The notes beneath the pieces are model-generated. The model was not told where the DNA came from, did no database searches, and saw only the letters and a list, made by a program, of their open reading frames with translations. Below, one piece after another: positions 1-8,346 of a stretch of 61,861 nt of DNA (its first letter is position 1; the number at the start of each line of letters is the position of its first letter). Source of the stretch: Bacteroidota bacterium (GTDB taxonomy: Bacteria > Bacteroidota > Bacteroidia > Chitinophagales > Saprospiraceae); the NCBI GenBank assembly GCA_963169325.1, contig CAUJEY010000264.1, positions 1-61,861 of the forward strand, given 5' to 3'. The translations under genes and the position numbers were made by a program.

Positions 1-726
1 TTTTTGCTGATTACGGCGCTGATCCTGGTATCGGCGGTGTCGCGCAAAAAAAACAGCTATGCGGATAATACTTCCGTGGAAATCGTTCCGCTGGAGAGCG
101 GTGAAAAATTGTTGAACGACCGGGAGGTACGGCAAACCTTGTTGCGTGCTTTCGGCAATACCCTGGAGGGCACCGAATTGGCAAGTCTGGAAGTAGAACG
201 TATGGAACGCGTGCTGGAAGAAGATCCATTCATACTGGACGCCGAAACCTATGTGGGTCAAAGCAATACCCTGCACGTGCGCATTCGCCAGCGCGAACCG
301 ATCCTGCGTATTCTGGACAACCGCGGCGGCAATTATTATCTGGATAAAGACGCGGCTAAAGTACCCACCTCGCGCAACTATACGGCGCGTGTATTGGTAG
401 CCACCGGTAATATTGCTCCCTATACCGCCGATTTTCAGGATAAAAAACGCAATACGTTGAAAGAGGTATTTTACCTGGCTAATTATTTAATGGCCGACCC
501 CGTATGGTCCAGGTTTTTTCAACAAATACATGTGAACAATGCCGGCGAGTTTGTGCTCGTGCCTTTAGTAGGCGATCAAACGATATTGTTGGGCAGTACC
601 CGGCATCTGGAAGATAAATTGCGCCGCTTGAAGATATTCTATAAGGAAGGGATGCCCTACGCAGGCTGGAGGATGTATGAAAGTATTAATTTGAAATATA
701 GTGGACAAGTGGTTTGCCGGAAATAG
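1..726 (+). CDS. ftsQ: Cell division protein FtsQ (5' end outside window)
   Basis: The reading frame is open to the left edge, so the N-terminus is missing. FtsQ is a single-pass inner-membrane divisome protein whose periplasmic POTRA domain recruits later division proteins. What is visible is the end of a transmembrane segment (residues 1-12, LLITALILVSAV), then a POTRA-like region to about residue 100, then a beta-rich domain ending in VCRK. The identity rests on this architecture and above all on position, directly upstream of ftsA and ftsZ on the same strand. About 135 bp separate it from ftsA, which carries a putative promoter. Confidence 0.8.
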   Translation, partial: FLLITALILVSAVSRKKNSYADNTSVEIVPLESGEKLLNDREVRQTLLRAFGNTLEGTELASLEVERMERVLEEDPFILDAETYVGQSNTLHVRIRQREPILRILDNRGGNYYLDKDAAKVPTSRNYTARVLVATGNIAPYTADFQDKKRNTLKEVFYLANYLMADPVWSRFFQQIHVNNAGEFVLVPLVGDQTILLGSTRHLEDKLRRLKIFYKEGMPYAGWRMYESINLKYSGQVVCRK

Positions 727-774
727 AATAATGAAAATTGGATAAACTTTATAAACCTGATAAATATAATTAAC

Positions 775-782
775 TATCTTTG
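775..782 (+). promoter_or_regulatory. Putative -7 box (TATCTTTG) upstream of ftsA
   Basis: TATCTTTG fits the Bacteroidota -7 consensus TAnnTTTG exactly and lies about 80 bp before the ftsA start, in the ftsQ-ftsA gap. No convincing TTTG -33 element at normal spacing is seen. Transcription would start near 788, leaving a leader of roughly 75 nt. Confidence 0.4.
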
Positions 783-862
783 TGCCTGGAAAAGTAAAAC
801 ATTGAAGGGTACAAAGTTTTAAGGATAGTAAACAGCAACGTTAACCTTAATCTTTGCACACT

Positions 863-2194
863 ATGACCGAATTAGTCCCGCAATCCCACGATGTGGTCGT
901 AGCGCTCGATATTGGCACCACTAAGGTGTGTTGCCTTGCCGGACGCAAAAACACGCATGGGAAACTCGAAATCCTGGGAGTAGGTAAAGTGGATAGCGTC
1001 GGCGTATTACGCGGCGTTGTCAGCAACATTGAAAAAACAGTAAATGCCATCCGCGAAGCGGTGGAAATTTGCGAGCGTCAGGCTCGTATGAAATTCAATG
1101 TTGTTCATGTCGGCATTGCCGGCCAGCACATAAAAAGCCTGCAACACCGGGGTATTCTCACCCGCGAAAGTGATCACAACGAAATCGCCCTGCGCGACAT
1201 CGATCGCCTGGTAAACGATATGTACAAACTCGTTTTGCCGCCAGGCGACAAGATCATTCACGTTTTTCCGCAGGAATTCACCGTCGACAACGAACAAGGC
1301 ATCACCGATCCGATCGGCATGTGCGGCGTTCGGCTCGAAGCCAATTTTCACATCATCACCGGCCAGATCACCGCGGTAAACAACATTTTCCGCTGCATTG
1401 AAAAAGCAGGACTGAAAGTGGCCGAACTGACGCTGGAACCTATCGCCAGCGCCGATGCCGTGTTGTTTGAAGAGGAAAAACAAGCCGGTGTTGCCCTGGT
1501 CGATATTGGCGGCGGTACCACCGACATCACCATTTTCCATGAAGGCATCATCCGCCACACGGCGGTTATCCCCTTCGGCGGCAATGTGATCACAGCCGAC
1601 ATCAAAGAAGGCTGCACCGTCATGCAACCGCAGGCCGAAAAGTTGAAAGTCAAATTCGGCTCCGCTTTGGCCAACGAGGTGTACGACAACCGGATTATCA
1701 CCATTCCCGGCCTCAAAGGCCGCGAGCACAAGGAAATCGGCGAAAAGAACCTCGCCCGTATTATCCAGGCCCGTATGGAGGAAGTGCTCGACTATGTGTT
1801 GTGGGAAATTCGCCGCAGCGGCTACGAACGCAAACTCATCGGCGGTATCGTGCTCACCGGCGGCGGCGCCCTGCTCAATCACCTGGACAAACTCACGGAA
1901 TTCCATACGGGCATGTCCTGCCGGATCGGTCTTCCGGTAGAGCACCTGGCACACGGTTACCGCGAAAGCGTCAACAGTCCGATTTACAGTACGGCTATCG
2001 GCCTGCTGCTCAAAGGTTTGCAAGACGTGGAAGCCGGTAAAATTCAGGTGCCGGTAGAAGAGCCGAAGTCGAACGGGCAGGAGAAAGAACCCTCCAATGT
2101 TTCCGAAGAAAAATCGGCCGGCTGGCTGGATAATGTCTTCCGGAAAACGAAAGAGTGGTTCGAAGCTGAACCCGATATGGACTTTAAAAAATAG
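863..2194 (+). CDS. ftsA: Cell division protein FtsA
   Basis: FtsA is an actin-fold ATPase that tethers FtsZ to the membrane and recruits the divisome. The frame can be extended to a TTG at 854, but the ATG at 863 (MTELVPQSHDVVVALDIGTT) is the natural start and gives 443 aa. Visible signatures are phosphate-1 VVALDIGTTKVCCLAG near the N-terminus, phosphate-2 VALVDIGGGTTDITIF near residue 210, and the adenosine motif GGIVLTGGGALLNHL near residue 335. The C-terminus ends in an amphipathic-looking segment (WLDNVFRKTKEWFEAE) suitable for membrane targeting. No Shine-Dalgarno is seen. Its normal partner ftsZ is displaced by about 620 bp of inserted sequence. Confidence 0.97.
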   Translation: MTELVPQSHDVVVALDIGTTKVCCLAGRKNTHGKLEILGVGKVDSVGVLRGVVSNIEKTVNAIREAVEICERQARMKFNVVHVGIAGQHIKSLQHRGILTRESDHNEIALRDIDRLVNDMYKLVLPPGDKIIHVFPQEFTVDNEQGITDPIGMCGVRLEANFHIITGQITAVNNIFRCIEKAGLKVAELTLEPIASADAVLFEEEKQAGVALVDIGGGTTDITIFHEGIIRHTAVIPFGGNVITADIKEGCTVMQPQAEKLKVKFGSALANEVYDNRIITIPGLKGREHKEIGEKNLARIIQARMEEVLDYVLWEIRRSGYERKLIGGIVLTGGGALLNHLDKLTEFHTGMSCRIGLPVEHLAHGYRESVNSPIYSTAIGLLLKGLQDVEAGKIQVPVEEPKSNGQEKEPSNVSEEKSAGWLDNVFRKTKEWFEAEPDMDFKK

Positions 2195-2325
2195 TTATGA
2201 GTTATGAGTTATGAGTTATGAGTTATTTGGCAATCACTCATAATGATTTGATTTCCTTCTACTGATTTGTAGCAAATACCTTGTATCTATTAATAAATCA
2301 TAACTCATAGCTCATAACTAATATA
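2195..2325. repeat. 7-mer (GAGTTAT) inverted-repeat hairpin, left side of the ftsA-ftsZ insertion
   Basis: Directly after the ftsA stop there are three to four head-to-tail copies of GAGTTAT (about 2196-2225). A reverse-complement run (ATCATAACTCATAGCTCATAACTA, split here as ATCATAACTC plus ATAGCTCATAACTA) follows at about 2298-2321. The two can pair into a stem with a loop of about 70 nt. The same word in the opposite orientation recurs at 2773-2803 beyond the next gene. A much longer version lies at 51451-51595. Confidence 0.75.
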
Positions 2326-2329
2326 AGCC

Positions 2330-2764
2330 ATGACTGAAAAAGAAAAAGATTCACCGATTCGGCAAAAATCATTTGATTTGGCTATCCGGATTGTTAACTT
2401 ATATAGATATCTGGTTAAAGAAAAAAATGAGTTTACCCTGAGTAAACAAATTTTGAGATCGGGAACTTCGCCGGGCGCCAATGTGCGTGAGGCACAAAAT
2501 GGAGAAAGTGATGCTGATTTTATACATAAAATGAGTATCGCACAAAAAGAAACGGCAGAAACAATTTACTGGTTGGACCTTTTGCATGCCACGGATTATC
2601 TTTCTTTATCAGAATATGACTCCTTGATGAAAGATTCTGAAGAAATATTAAAGATGATCCGGAGTGCCATCCTAACCAAGAAAAGGAAAATGGCTATTAA
2701 AACATCCGCAACGCTCATATTATTGATCTTATCCGGATACAGTTTTTATAACTTATTTTCCTAA
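2330..2764 (+). CDS. Four-helix-bundle protein (S23 / 23S rRNA intervening-sequence family) with C-terminal TM
   Basis: This 144-aa protein has the hallmarks of the S23 four-helix-bundle family: an N-terminal FDLAIRIVNLYRYL helix, the conserved block LSKQILRSGTSPGANVREA (residues about 38-56), a DFIHKMSIAQKETAETIYWL helix, and a last bundle helix near 95-115. The family is known from ORFs inside 23S rRNA intervening sequences and also as orphan genes; its biochemical role is unclear. Unusually, residues about 122-144 form an extra hydrophobic tail (TSATLILLILSGYSFYNLF), suggesting membrane anchoring. The gene is clearly more A+T-rich than ftsA and ftsZ and is enclosed by inverted GAGTTAT repeats, so it looks like a later insertion into the division operon. 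Confidence 0.85.
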   Translation: MTEKEKDSPIRQKSFDLAIRIVNLYRYLVKEKNEFTLSKQILRSGTSPGANVREAQNGESDADFIHKMSIAQKETAETIYWLDLLHATDYLSLSEYDSLMKDSEEILKMIRSAILTKKRKMAIKTSATLILLILSGYSFYNLFS

Positions 2765-2772
2765 CCTACGTG

Positions 2773-2803
2773 ATCACTCATAACTCATAACTCATAACTC
2801 ATA
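2773..2803. repeat. 7-mer repeat (ACTCATA), right side of the ftsA-ftsZ insertion
   Basis: Four head-to-tail copies of ACTCATA lie between the four-helix-bundle gene and ftsZ. They are the reverse complement of the GAGTTAT run just after ftsA, so the two runs could pair and enclose the whole gene in a stem. ftsZ starts 12 bp further on. Confidence 0.75.
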
Positions 2804-2815
2804 AATATCAGAGCT

Positions 2816-4303
2816 ATGTTGTTCGATTTGCCGAAGGACGAGCCTTCAATCATAAAAATCATCGGTGTCGGTGGCGGCGGTAGTAACGCCGTAACCCACA
2901 TGTACAAACAAGGCATTATCGGAGTCGATTATGCGATTTGCAATACCGACTCTCAAGCCATGCACCTCAGCCCGGTGCCAATTAAAATTCCACTCGGCGC
3001 CAGCCTTACCGAAGGCCGTGGCGCAGGCAGCAAGCCCGACGTGGGCAAACGCGCCTGTATGGAGAGCCTGGAAGAAATTACCCGTTTTCTCGACGACGGC
3101 ACCAAAATGGCCTTTATTACGGCCGGGATGGGCGGCGGCACCGGTACCGGCGCAGCCCCTATTATTGCCAAAGCGGCACAGGAACTCGGTATTCTCACCG
3201 TGGGCATCGTCACCCTGCCTTTTCTGTTCGAGGGGCGCGTGCGTGTCACCAACGGCTTCGACGGACTGGAGGAATTGCGCAAAAGCGTGGATTGCCTGGT
3301 CGTGATCAGCAACGACAAGTTGCGGCAGATTCACGGCAACCTGAGCATCTCGCAAGCCTTTTCCCAGGCGGATAATATTCTATGTACTGCCGCCAAAGGC
3401 ATTGCCGAGATCATTACTGTGCCGGGCTATGTGAACGTCGACTTCGAAGACGTCAACACCGTTATGCGCGGTTCCGGCGTAGCCATTATGGGCACCGCTT
3501 CGGTGGAAGGCGAAGGTCGCGCGCGGCGTGCGGTGGATGAAGCGCTCAATTCGCCGTTGCTGGAAGACAGCAACATCAGCGGCGCAAAAAATATCCTCGT
3601 CAATATCACTTCCGGTACCCGGGAAGCGACGATGGATGAAATATTCGAAATCACCGAGTTCGTACAGCAGGAAGCCGGCGAAGGCGCCAACCTTATCTGG
3701 GGTAACTGTTTTGACGAGCGCCTGGGCGAAAGCATCAGCGTGACGATCATCGCCACGGGTTTCGAAGCCAGCCGCAAGGCGCAGGCCGTTCCCGGTGCGC
3801 GCCGGCAGCCGCTCCAAAACGAGCGTCAGGTCGTACATCTCGACGAAGAGGTAAAAAAGCCCCAGCCTTCTCTTTTCAGCATCACTTCTGAGGAAGCTTA
3901 CAGCCCGGTAGAAGAGAAGGCCGCCAATGCCGTCGAATTCGATTTCGACAACGTCCGGGAAACGCTGGAAAAATTCCGGCATGGTAAATCCGATTCGAAC
4001 GACCCGTTTGTACGCGCCGACGAAGCCGCTGAAATCAGTCCGGAAGAGCGCCGCAAACGCCTCGAAGAGGCCCAGCGCCGCCGCGAGGAAGTGCGCAACC
4101 GGCCGATCAATGTGGTGAAACTCAACTCGCCGCAAACGATCATCGAACTGGAAAACCAGCCGGCATACCTGCGCAAAGGGATCAACCTCGATAGTTTGCC
4201 CGACGCAGAAGCCTCCGGCATGTCTACCTGGACGATCTCGATCGAAGACGAGCCGGAGATCAAAATGAACGGGAATTCATTTTTGCATGATAATGTTGAC
4301 TAA
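2816..4303 (+). CDS. ftsZ: Cell division protein FtsZ
   Basis: FtsZ is the tubulin-like GTPase that forms the cytokinetic ring. The GTPase domain is complete: a glycine-rich loop IIGVGGGGSNAV (residues about 15-26), the tubulin signature GGGTGTG (106-112), and the T7 synergy loop NVDFEDV (206-212). Residues after about 320 form a long charged linker rich in E, R and K. A conserved-looking C-terminal peptide ELENQPAYLRKGINLDSLP follows, then a further 35 residues. At 495 aa it is longer than enterobacterial FtsZ (about 383 aa) because of the linker and tail. It starts with ATG and is followed by a strong terminator. Confidence 0.98.
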   Translation: MLFDLPKDEPSIIKIIGVGGGGSNAVTHMYKQGIIGVDYAICNTDSQAMHLSPVPIKIPLGASLTEGRGAGSKPDVGKRACMESLEEITRFLDDGTKMAFITAGMGGGTGTGAAPIIAKAAQELGILTVGIVTLPFLFEGRVRVTNGFDGLEELRKSVDCLVVISNDKLRQIHGNLSISQAFSQADNILCTAAKGIAEIITVPGYVNVDFEDVNTVMRGSGVAIMGTASVEGEGRARRAVDEALNSPLLEDSNISGAKNILVNITSGTREATMDEIFEITEFVQQEAGEGANLIWGNCFDERLGESISVTIIATGFEASRKAQAVPGARRQPLQNERQVVHLDEEVKKPQPSLFSITSEEAYSPVEEKAANAVEFDFDNVRETLEKFRHGKSDSNDPFVRADEAAEISPEERRKRLEEAQRRREEVRNRPINVVKLNSPQTIIELENQPAYLRKGINLDSLPDAEASGMSTWTISIEDEPEIKMNGNSFLHDNVD

Positions 4304-4327
4304 TTCGGTTCACTATACCATTTCTTG

Positions 4328-4362
4328 CGGTTCGGCGTGTGGGACGCCGGACCGTTTTTTTT
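4328..4362 (+). terminator. Rho-independent terminator after ftsZ
   Basis: CGGTTCGGCGT and ACGCCGGACCG form an 11-bp stem with one mismatch around a GTGGG loop, followed immediately by eight T residues. It lies 25 bp after the ftsZ stop and closes the division cluster before the convergent efflux operon. Confidence 0.85.
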
Positions 4363-4398
4363 ACTAAGTGCCTTCCTGATTGTTTATATACACTTTCA

Positions 4399-7300
4399 TT
4401 ATTTCTGCCTAATTTTCTCTTTTCCTCTATCCACCAGATAATACATCATCGGCACCAAATACACCGTCAATATCAGGGAAGAAAGTAATCCGCCGATAAT
4501 GACCCACGCTAATCCGTTTTTCCACTCGCTGGCGGTACCGCTTGCCATTGCAATCGGCAACATCCCGATAGCCATAGAAAGTGTCGTCATCAAGATGGGG
4601 CGCATCCGCTCCTTGCCTGCTTGTATCAATGCCTCCCGATAATGCATCCCTTCGGCTTTGAGTTGGTTGGTAAAGTCTACGATTAAAATAGCGTTTTTCG
4701 TTACCAAACCCATGAGCATAATCAAACCCAAAAGGGCAAACAAACTCAAATTACTTAGAGATAAATTCAGAGCCAAGAATGCCCCTATCGCTGCTACGGG
4801 TATAGAAAAAAGTGCCACAAAGGGATAAATAAAACTATCGTACAAGGCGACCATAATCAGGTAGATTAATAGAAAAGAAATCGCCAAAACGCCGCCCAAT
4901 GCCCCAAAACTATCGTTTTGCCGCTTGATGTCACTGCCCCAGGTGAGATTCAACCCTTCGGGCAGGGGATTCTTTTTTAAATACGCCACTACTTCGTCCG
5001 CTACCGTTCCCGAAGGTCGGCCCAAGGCATCGGCGGTAAGCGTAATGGCGGGCTGGCGGTCTTTGCGCTCCAAAAGCGAGGGGGTGCGGTCTTTGACGAC
5101 ATTCGCAAATTGCGCTACTTGTACGGGTAGCCCCGCAGGATTAAAAATGTTCAGCCGGCGCACATCGTCATAGTTACGGCGGTCGAAATCAGCCAACCAA
5201 ATCCGTATGGGGTACTCCGTTCCGTTTTCCGTAAGGGTGGCATCGTCGTTGCCCGTAAAGGCTATACGCAGGTTTTGCCCCGTGTAAGCGGTGTTCAAAC
5301 CGAGCCGTTGCATGCGGTCTTTGTCGGGCAAAACCTGGTATTCGGGGCTGCCTTCTTCCACCGACAGTTGCACGTTGTCGGCGCCGGGTATGCGCTGCAC
5401 CACGTCTTTGAGCATCTTGCCCGTTTCCATAACTTGCGGCAAATCGCTGCCGCTCAATGTCATTTCCACAGGGGCAGAACGGGGCACCAGGCCTAACGCC
5501 GCCATGGAGAAACGGATGCCGGGATATTGTTTTTGCAAATCCTGCCGAAGGCGCAACATGAAGTCTTCAGTGCGCAAATTGTCAATCTCCTTTTTGTCCT
5601 TCAACTGTACGGTAAATTCCGTTTTGTACGGCACGCCCACACCCAAACTTCCGATACCCGTACTCGGTCCGCCCACGTTGCTGAACAGCGTTTTTACTTC
5701 GGCTTGCGCCAAAATATGCTTTTCAATTTCTCCTGACACGGCATCATTGCGGTGAATAGAGGTGTTTTTGTCAAATTCCAAAGCAAAGCGGAACTTGCCC
5801 TGGTCGCCCGTGGAAATCAGTTCTTTGCCGATGATGCCTTGCTTCATCACGCCCAAAGTCATGGCAAAAAGCAGGAGCACGATGCCCGTAAAAATCAGTT
5901 TGTGATTCAACACCCAACTCAACTGCCTGCCGTACCATTCGATAAAACGGTCCAGTAATTTTTCAAAACCAATCAAAAAGCGGTTGAAAAGGTTGGTCGG
6001 TTGCAAGTCTTCTTTTTTTCCGATGCGGGAAGCCATCCAGGGCGTCAGCGTAAAACCAACCAGCAAACTAGTCAGCGTAGACGTGATGACCACCACCGAA
6101 AACTGCTTCAACATATCCGCTACAAACACCTGCAAAAACAAAATCGGCAAAAACACCACCACGTCCACCAGCGTAATGGACAACGCGGAAAAACCGATTT
6201 CCATACGCCCTTCAAAGGCGGCTTTGCGCTTTTCCTTGCCCAGGTCCAGGTGGCGTTGGATGTTTTCCAAAACCACCACCGCATCGTCTACGAGGATGCC
6301 GATAATCAACGACATGGCTAAGAGCGTCATCAGATTGAGGGTGTAATTGAGCATCCACATGACCGCAAATGCCGTGACCAGGGAAGTCGGAATGGCTACC
6401 AGAACGATGAGCGAGTTTCTGAAACTGCGCAAAAACAGGAGCATCACCAAAGACACGAGCATGACCGCCAAAATTAAATCCACCACTACGCTGTCCACGG
6501 CGGCAATGGTGTTGTCGGTGCTGTCGTCGGCAATCACGAATCGTACTTCGTGTTGGGCGTTTTGCTTTTCTATTTTTTCAAATGCGCGGCGCACCGCCTT
6601 CGAAACGTCCACGGCATTGGCATCCCCTTGTTTTTTGAGCGAAAGCCCGATGCCGTTTTTGCCGTTGAAGCGACTCACCGAAGTCACTTCCCGAATGCCG
6701 TCCACCACTTCGGCCACGTCTTTCAGGTAAACCGGGCTATTGGGCAAGGGCATCGCCACTTGAACACTGCGCAGGTGGTCGAGCGTGTTGAATTTGCCGA
6801 CCAGCCGCACCGAATTGGTTTCGGTATCGGTCTGCACGTTTCCCGCGGGCAAGTCCAGCCCCGCCCGGTTAATGGCTTCCACCACTTGCAACATCGAAAC
6901 CCGATAGTATTTGAGTTTTTCCTGATTGACTTTTACCTGTATTTCACGCTCCTCGCCGCCCAAAAGGGTGATTTCCGCCACGCCTTTTAACTGCTGGATT
7001 TGCGGCAAATACTCGTCCTTCATCTTTTGATAAAAAACGGTGGCGGGCAAATTACTCGTCGCGCTTACGGACATAATCGGCAGGTCGTTGGGCGACACCT
7101 TGCTCATCACCGGACTTAAAATATCGGCGGGCAAATCCTTGCGGATATTGTCGATATACCGTTGGGCATCCTGCATGGCCTGGTCCAGGTCGGTGCCGTA
7201 ATTCAGGTTGGCAATAATGACCGAGGCATTGGGCAGCGACTTGGTGACCAAATAATCCACGCCTTCCAAATTGGACAAAGCATCCTCTATTTTTCGGGAA

Positions 7301-7488
7301 ACCGAAGTTTCCACTTCATCGGGCGCCGCCCCGGGATAGCCCGTGCGGATGACGACGACGGGCTGGTTAAAATCGGGCATCAACTCGTAACTTAAACGCT
7401 TGTAACCAATGATACCGAGCAGCGCAAACAAGCTGAACAATACAATGATAAGCGAAGGGCGATTGATGGAAATTTCTGTGATATTCAT
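4399..7488 (-). CDS. RND efflux transporter permease, HAE1/AcrB-like
   Basis: This inner-membrane, proton-driven pump is the energised part of a tripartite efflux complex. At 1029 aa it has the usual RND length and layout: TM1 at the start (RPSLIIVLFSLFALLGIIG), a first periplasmic porter domain beginning GYPGAAPDEVETSVSRKIEDAL, TM2-6 from about residue 330, a second porter domain, and TM8-12 at the end. The TM4 aspartate pair typical of proton relay is present (LIIGILVDDAVVVLENI). Last gene of a seven-gene operon, 6 bp after the adaptor gene. The substrate cannot be read from sequence; the TetR partner and HAE1 type favour hydrophobic compounds over metals. Confidence 0.93.
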   Translation of the reverse strand: MNITEISINRPSLIIVLFSLFALLGIIGYKRLSYELMPDFNQPVVVIRTGYPGAAPDEVETSVSRKIEDALSNLEGVDYLVTKSLPNASVIIANLNYGTDLDQAMQDAQRYIDNIRKDLPADILSPVMSKVSPNDLPIMSVSATSNLPATVFYQKMKDEYLPQIQQLKGVAEITLLGGEEREIQVKVNQEKLKYYRVSMLQVVEAINRAGLDLPAGNVQTDTETNSVRLVGKFNTLDHLRSVQVAMPLPNSPVYLKDVAEVVDGIREVTSVSRFNGKNGIGLSLKKQGDANAVDVSKAVRRAFEKIEKQNAQHEVRFVIADDSTDNTIAAVDSVVVDLILAVMLVSLVMLLFLRSFRNSLIVLVAIPTSLVTAFAVMWMLNYTLNLMTLLAMSLIIGILVDDAVVVLENIQRHLDLGKEKRKAAFEGRMEIGFSALSITLVDVVVFLPILFLQVFVADMLKQFSVVVITSTLTSLLVGFTLTPWMASRIGKKEDLQPTNLFNRFLIGFEKLLDRFIEWYGRQLSWVLNHKLIFTGIVLLLFAMTLGVMKQGIIGKELISTGDQGKFRFALEFDKNTSIHRNDAVSGEIEKHILAQAEVKTLFSNVGGPSTGIGSLGVGVPYKTEFTVQLKDKKEIDNLRTEDFMLRLRQDLQKQYPGIRFSMAALGLVPRSAPVEMTLSGSDLPQVMETGKMLKDVVQRIPGADNVQLSVEEGSPEYQVLPDKDRMQRLGLNTAYTGQNLRIAFTGNDDATLTENGTEYPIRIWLADFDRRNYDDVRRLNIFNPAGLPVQVAQFANVVKDRTPSLLERKDRQPAITLTADALGRPSGTVADEVVAYLKKNPLPEGLNLTWGSDIKRQNDSFGALGGVLAISFLLIYLIMVALYDSFIYPFVALFSIPVAAIGAFLALNLSLSNLSLFALLGLIMLMGLVTKNAILIVDFTNQLKAEGMHYREALIQAGKERMRPILMTTLSMAIGMLPIAMASGTASEWKNGLAWVIIGGLLSSLILTVYLVPMMYYLVDRGKEKIRQK

Positions 7489-7494
7489 ACCCGA

Positions 7495-8343
7495 TTAATT
7501 TTTGCTGGATAAATCAATCTTTCCAAACATGCCCGCCCGCAGCGCATTATTTGAAAAATTACTGACCGTGAATTGTATGGGAAAACTGCTGCCTGTATTC
7601 GCTTTGCCGGCAATCATACTTATTTTGCCAGTGAGTTTTCTATCGGGAAAAGCATCGGCGATGATTTTATAGGTTTGTCCTATTTTGAAATATTTCAAAT
7701 CGTTTTCGGGCACATTTATCGTGAATTTCAACTGACCGATATCAAGGATATGCAATAGCGGAACGCCCGGCGCCGCAAAGCCGCCGACCTCATTTAATTT
7801 GCTATAAACAACGCCGTTAAAAGGCGCTTTAATGGTGGTTTTATTGATTTGTTCCTGAACGGTCGCCCGTTGTACTTGTGCCGATTTCAAACCCAATTGG
7901 GCTTTTTCCAACTGAATGCCCTGCACCGCCTCGGCTTTCGCCAAAATGGAATAACGGTTCACATCTGCCGTCAAACCCTCTATTTGCACCTCCACCGACT
8001 GCAATTGCAATTGCAGCAGCGCATTATCCAGCTGCACCAGGGTTTGTCCTTTGGTTACGATGCTGCCCGCATCCACCGTGATTCGGTTGATTTTACCCTG
8101 CATTTCGGCGCTGATTTTTGTTTCCCGGTACGGCTCAAAAGTACCGGTGAAAAGGAGGTCGCCCATTTCGGTTTGCGGTATTGTTGAAGCAACTTCACTC
8201 GTCGATGTGGGCGCCTCCGCGGGGTCAAAATGAAATACCCGCTCCTCGGCAATGGCTTTGTTCTTTTTTAGTTTCAAAGCAATTCCACCGATAATGCCGA
8301 TCAAAATGACGGCGGGTATCAAATAGGACAATATCTTTTTCAT
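7495..8343 (-). CDS. Efflux RND periplasmic adaptor (membrane fusion protein)
   Basis: This is the periplasmic adaptor linking the RND pump to the outer-membrane channel. An N-terminal membrane anchor (LIPAVILIGIIGGIAL) is followed by a lipoyl/barrel-sandwich half-motif (GKINRITVDAGSIVTKGQTLVQLDN, given as GKINRITVDAG then VTKGQTLVQLDN), a helical hairpin near residues 110-165, the second half-motif TIKAPFNGVVYSKLNEVGGF, and a beta-barrel ending LRAGMFGKIDLSSKN. At 282 aa it is short for the family (usually 340-400 aa), with a truncated membrane-proximal domain. It starts 3 bp after the TolC gene stop and is clearly cotranscribed. Confidence 0.92.
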   Translation of the reverse strand: MKKILSYLIPAVILIGIIGGIALKLKKNKAIAEERVFHFDPAEAPTSTSEVASTIPQTEMGDLLFTGTFEPYRETKISAEMQGKINRITVDAGSIVTKGQTLVQLDNALLQLQLQSVEVQIEGLTADVNRYSILAKAEAVQGIQLEKAQLGLKSAQVQRATVQEQINKTTIKAPFNGVVYSKLNEVGGFAAPGVPLLHILDIGQLKFTINVPENDLKYFKIGQTYKIIADAFPDRKLTGKISMIAGKANTGSSFPIQFTVSNFSNNALRAGMFGKIDLSSKN

Positions 8344-8346
8344 GAT

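Noticed and set aside
1007-2023. 338-codon open frame on the minus strand opposite ftsA
   Set aside because: It is antisense to a clear FtsA with intact motifs. Its translation is low in recognisable motifs and arises from the G+C-rich third codon positions of ftsA.
2330-2764. Diversity-generating retroelement accessory protein (Avd)
   Set aside because: The protein has the four-helix-bundle fold of the Avd superfamily, but there is no reverse transcriptase, template repeat or variable repeat in the window.
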